From the NCBI GenBank assembly GCA_035272265.1, contig DATEQV010000200.1, forward strand, positions 1 to 13,709: DNA of 13,709 bases, in the 5' to 3' direction. Below are positions 12,647 to 13,709 of the stretch, piece by piece. The DNA is from Acidisphaera sp035272265. GTDB lineage: Bacteria > Pseudomonadota > Alphaproteobacteria > Acetobacterales > Acetobacteraceae. Within the stretch, counting starts at the first letter, position 1. Each line of letters starts with the position of its first letter. The position numbers and the translations under genes were made by a program. The notes under the pieces were generated by a model, which was not told the origin of the DNA, ran no database searches, and was given only the letters and a program-made list of their open reading frames with translations.

Positions 12647-13709
12647 ATGCAGCCGCCGCGCATCGAAGCCGTCGTCGTGCAGCCGACGCCGTTCTGCAAC
12701 ATCGATTGCGCGTACTGCTACCTGCCGAACCGCACCGATCGGTCCGTGATAGCGCTGGACACGATCCAGACGCTGTTCGCCAAGGTGTTCGCCTCCGGCT
12801 GGTGCGATCCCGAGGTGGCCATCATCTGGCACGCGGGCGAGCCGCTGGTCATGCCCGCGTCGTTCTACGAGGACGCGTTCGCCGCCATCGCGGCGCTGTG
12901 CCCCGACGGCATCCGGCCGGCGCATTCGATCCAGACCAACGGGATGCTGATCAACGACGCGCATTGCGACCTGTTCCGCCGCTGGCAGGTGCGCGTCGGC
13001 GTCAGCATCGACGGGCCGCGCGACCTGCACGACGCGCGCAGGCGCACCCGCAGCGGCGCGGGCACGTTCGACCGCACGCGCGCCGGCATCCAGCGCCTGC
13101 GCGCGCACGGCCTGCCGTTCCACGTCATCACCGTGCTGGGCGAGGCCAGCCTGGAGCGCGCCGAGGATCTGCACGCATTCTACGTCGCGGAAGGCATCAC
13201 GCATGTCTGCTTCAACATCGAGGAGACCGAGGGCGGGCACCGCTCCGGCCTGCTCGACGCGGCCGACCTAACCGCGAGATTCCGCACCTTCCTGCGCCGC
13301 TTCTGGCAGCTGTCGCGCGAGCACGGGAAGGTCGAGTTCATCCGCGAGCTGGACGGCATGATCCGGCTGATCTTCCGTCCCGACGAGCTGACCATCCAGA
13401 ACCACCAGGTCGTGCCGCTCGGCATGCTGAACATGGACTGGCAGGGCAACGTCTCGTCGTTCTCGCCGGAGCTGCTCGGCCTGCAGGACGCCGACTACGG
13501 CGACTACATCGCCGGCAACATCCGCACCCAGTCGCTCGACGACATCAGAACAAGCCCCGTGCTCGAGCGGCTGGCGCGCGACATCGCGGCGGGGGTCGCG
13601 CGCTGCGAGCGCGAATGCGGCTACTTCTCGGTCTGCGGCGGCGGCGCACCGATCAACAAGCGCACCGAGAACGGCAGCTTCGATTCCACCCGCACCGGCT
13701 ACTGCGAAC
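12647..13709 (+). CDS. grrM: Radical SAM/SPASM peptide maturase, GrrM/OscB-like, cut by window end
   Basis: This enzyme probably forms cyclophane cross-links in the two upstream precursors, using SAM cleavage at a [4Fe-4S] cluster to make a radical. The visible 354 residues begin with VVVQPTPFCNIDCAYCYLP, which has the CxxxCxxC radical SAM cluster motif (Cys17, 21, 24) in the context typical of GrrM/OscB. SAM-binding motif WHAGEPL follows at 61-67. The C-terminal SPASM region holds auxiliary-cluster cysteines in CERECGYFSVCGGGAP (Cys320, 324, 330) and Cys353, followed by the window end. Most of the protein is present but the stop is outside; the family is usually a little longer. ATG 12647 is 22 bases after the precursor 2 stop, with a weak AGGG upstream. 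Family assignment is strong; the exact cross-link is inferred from the family and the substrate motifs. Confidence 0.92.
   Translation, partial: MQPPRIEAVVVQPTPFCNIDCAYCYLPNRTDRSVIALDTIQTLFAKVFASGWCDPEVAIIWHAGEPLVMPASFYEDAFAAIAALCPDGIRPAHSIQTNGMLINDAHCDLFRRWQVRVGVSIDGPRDLHDARRRTRSGAGTFDRTRAGIQRLRAHGLPFHVITVLGEASLERAEDLHAFYVAEGITHVCFNIEETEGGHRSGLLDAADLTARFRTFLRRFWQLSREHGKVEFIRELDGMIRLIFRPDELTIQNHQVVPLGMLNMDWQGNVSSFSPELLGLQDADYGDYIAGNIRTQSLDDIRTSPVLERLARDIAAGVARCERECGYFSVCGGGAPINKRTENGSFDSTRTGYCE

Overview
The window is high-GC DNA (roughly two thirds G+C by eye), most likely from an alphaproteobacterium. Three things point that way: the gene order pcm-like, tolC, DUF2497/PopZ-like; a degenerate palindromic repeat with CGTCATTGCGAG ends, typical of alphaproteobacterial genomes; and a homogentisate operon carrying a DUF2783 gene. 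Rhodospirillales/Acetobacterales would fit, but this is inferred from gene content only. No integrase, transposase, CRISPR array or replication origin is visible.

Positions 1-4434 (+ strand) hold an aromatic catabolism operon built around homogentisate: an FAD-dependent aromatic hydroxylase (5' end outside the window), a small DUF2783 protein, a maleylacetoacetate isomerase (maiA), an MBL-fold protein lacking half of the usual zinc ligands, a palindromic repeat, and homogentisate 1,2-dioxygenase (hmgA). The first genes overlap by a few bases. The likely flow is hydroxylated phenylacetate or a similar ring compound to homogentisate, then maleylacetoacetate, then fumarylacetoacetate.

Positions 4435-8950 start with a small hypothetical gene (-) and tRNA-Cys (-). 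Then follow a PIMT-like methyltransferase, a TolC-family outer-membrane channel and a DUF2497/PopZ-like protein (all +), and a small protein-tyrosine-phosphatase-like gene (+). Just before tolC is a sequence that resembles the 5' half of a TPP riboswitch with its 3' half missing.

Positions 8947-11549 (- strand) hold tRNA-Arg(UCU), then a two-gene unit: a phospholipase D-like protein with two HKD motifs, and two bases later a histidine-phosphatase (SixA-like) gene.

Positions 11550-13709 (+) are the most interesting part: a ribosomally synthesised, radical-SAM-modified peptide locus. Two paralogous precursors share a signal-peptide-like leader, but their tails differ: one has WQN/WRS/WHN/WGN triplets and the other has three tandem heptads of aromatic-x-Asn triplets. 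Next is a radical SAM/SPASM maturase of the GrrM/OscB type, cut by the window end. The aromatic-x-Asn triplets are the known substrate pattern for three-residue cyclophane (triceptide) formation. The products are probably exported, multiply cross-linked peptides of unknown function.
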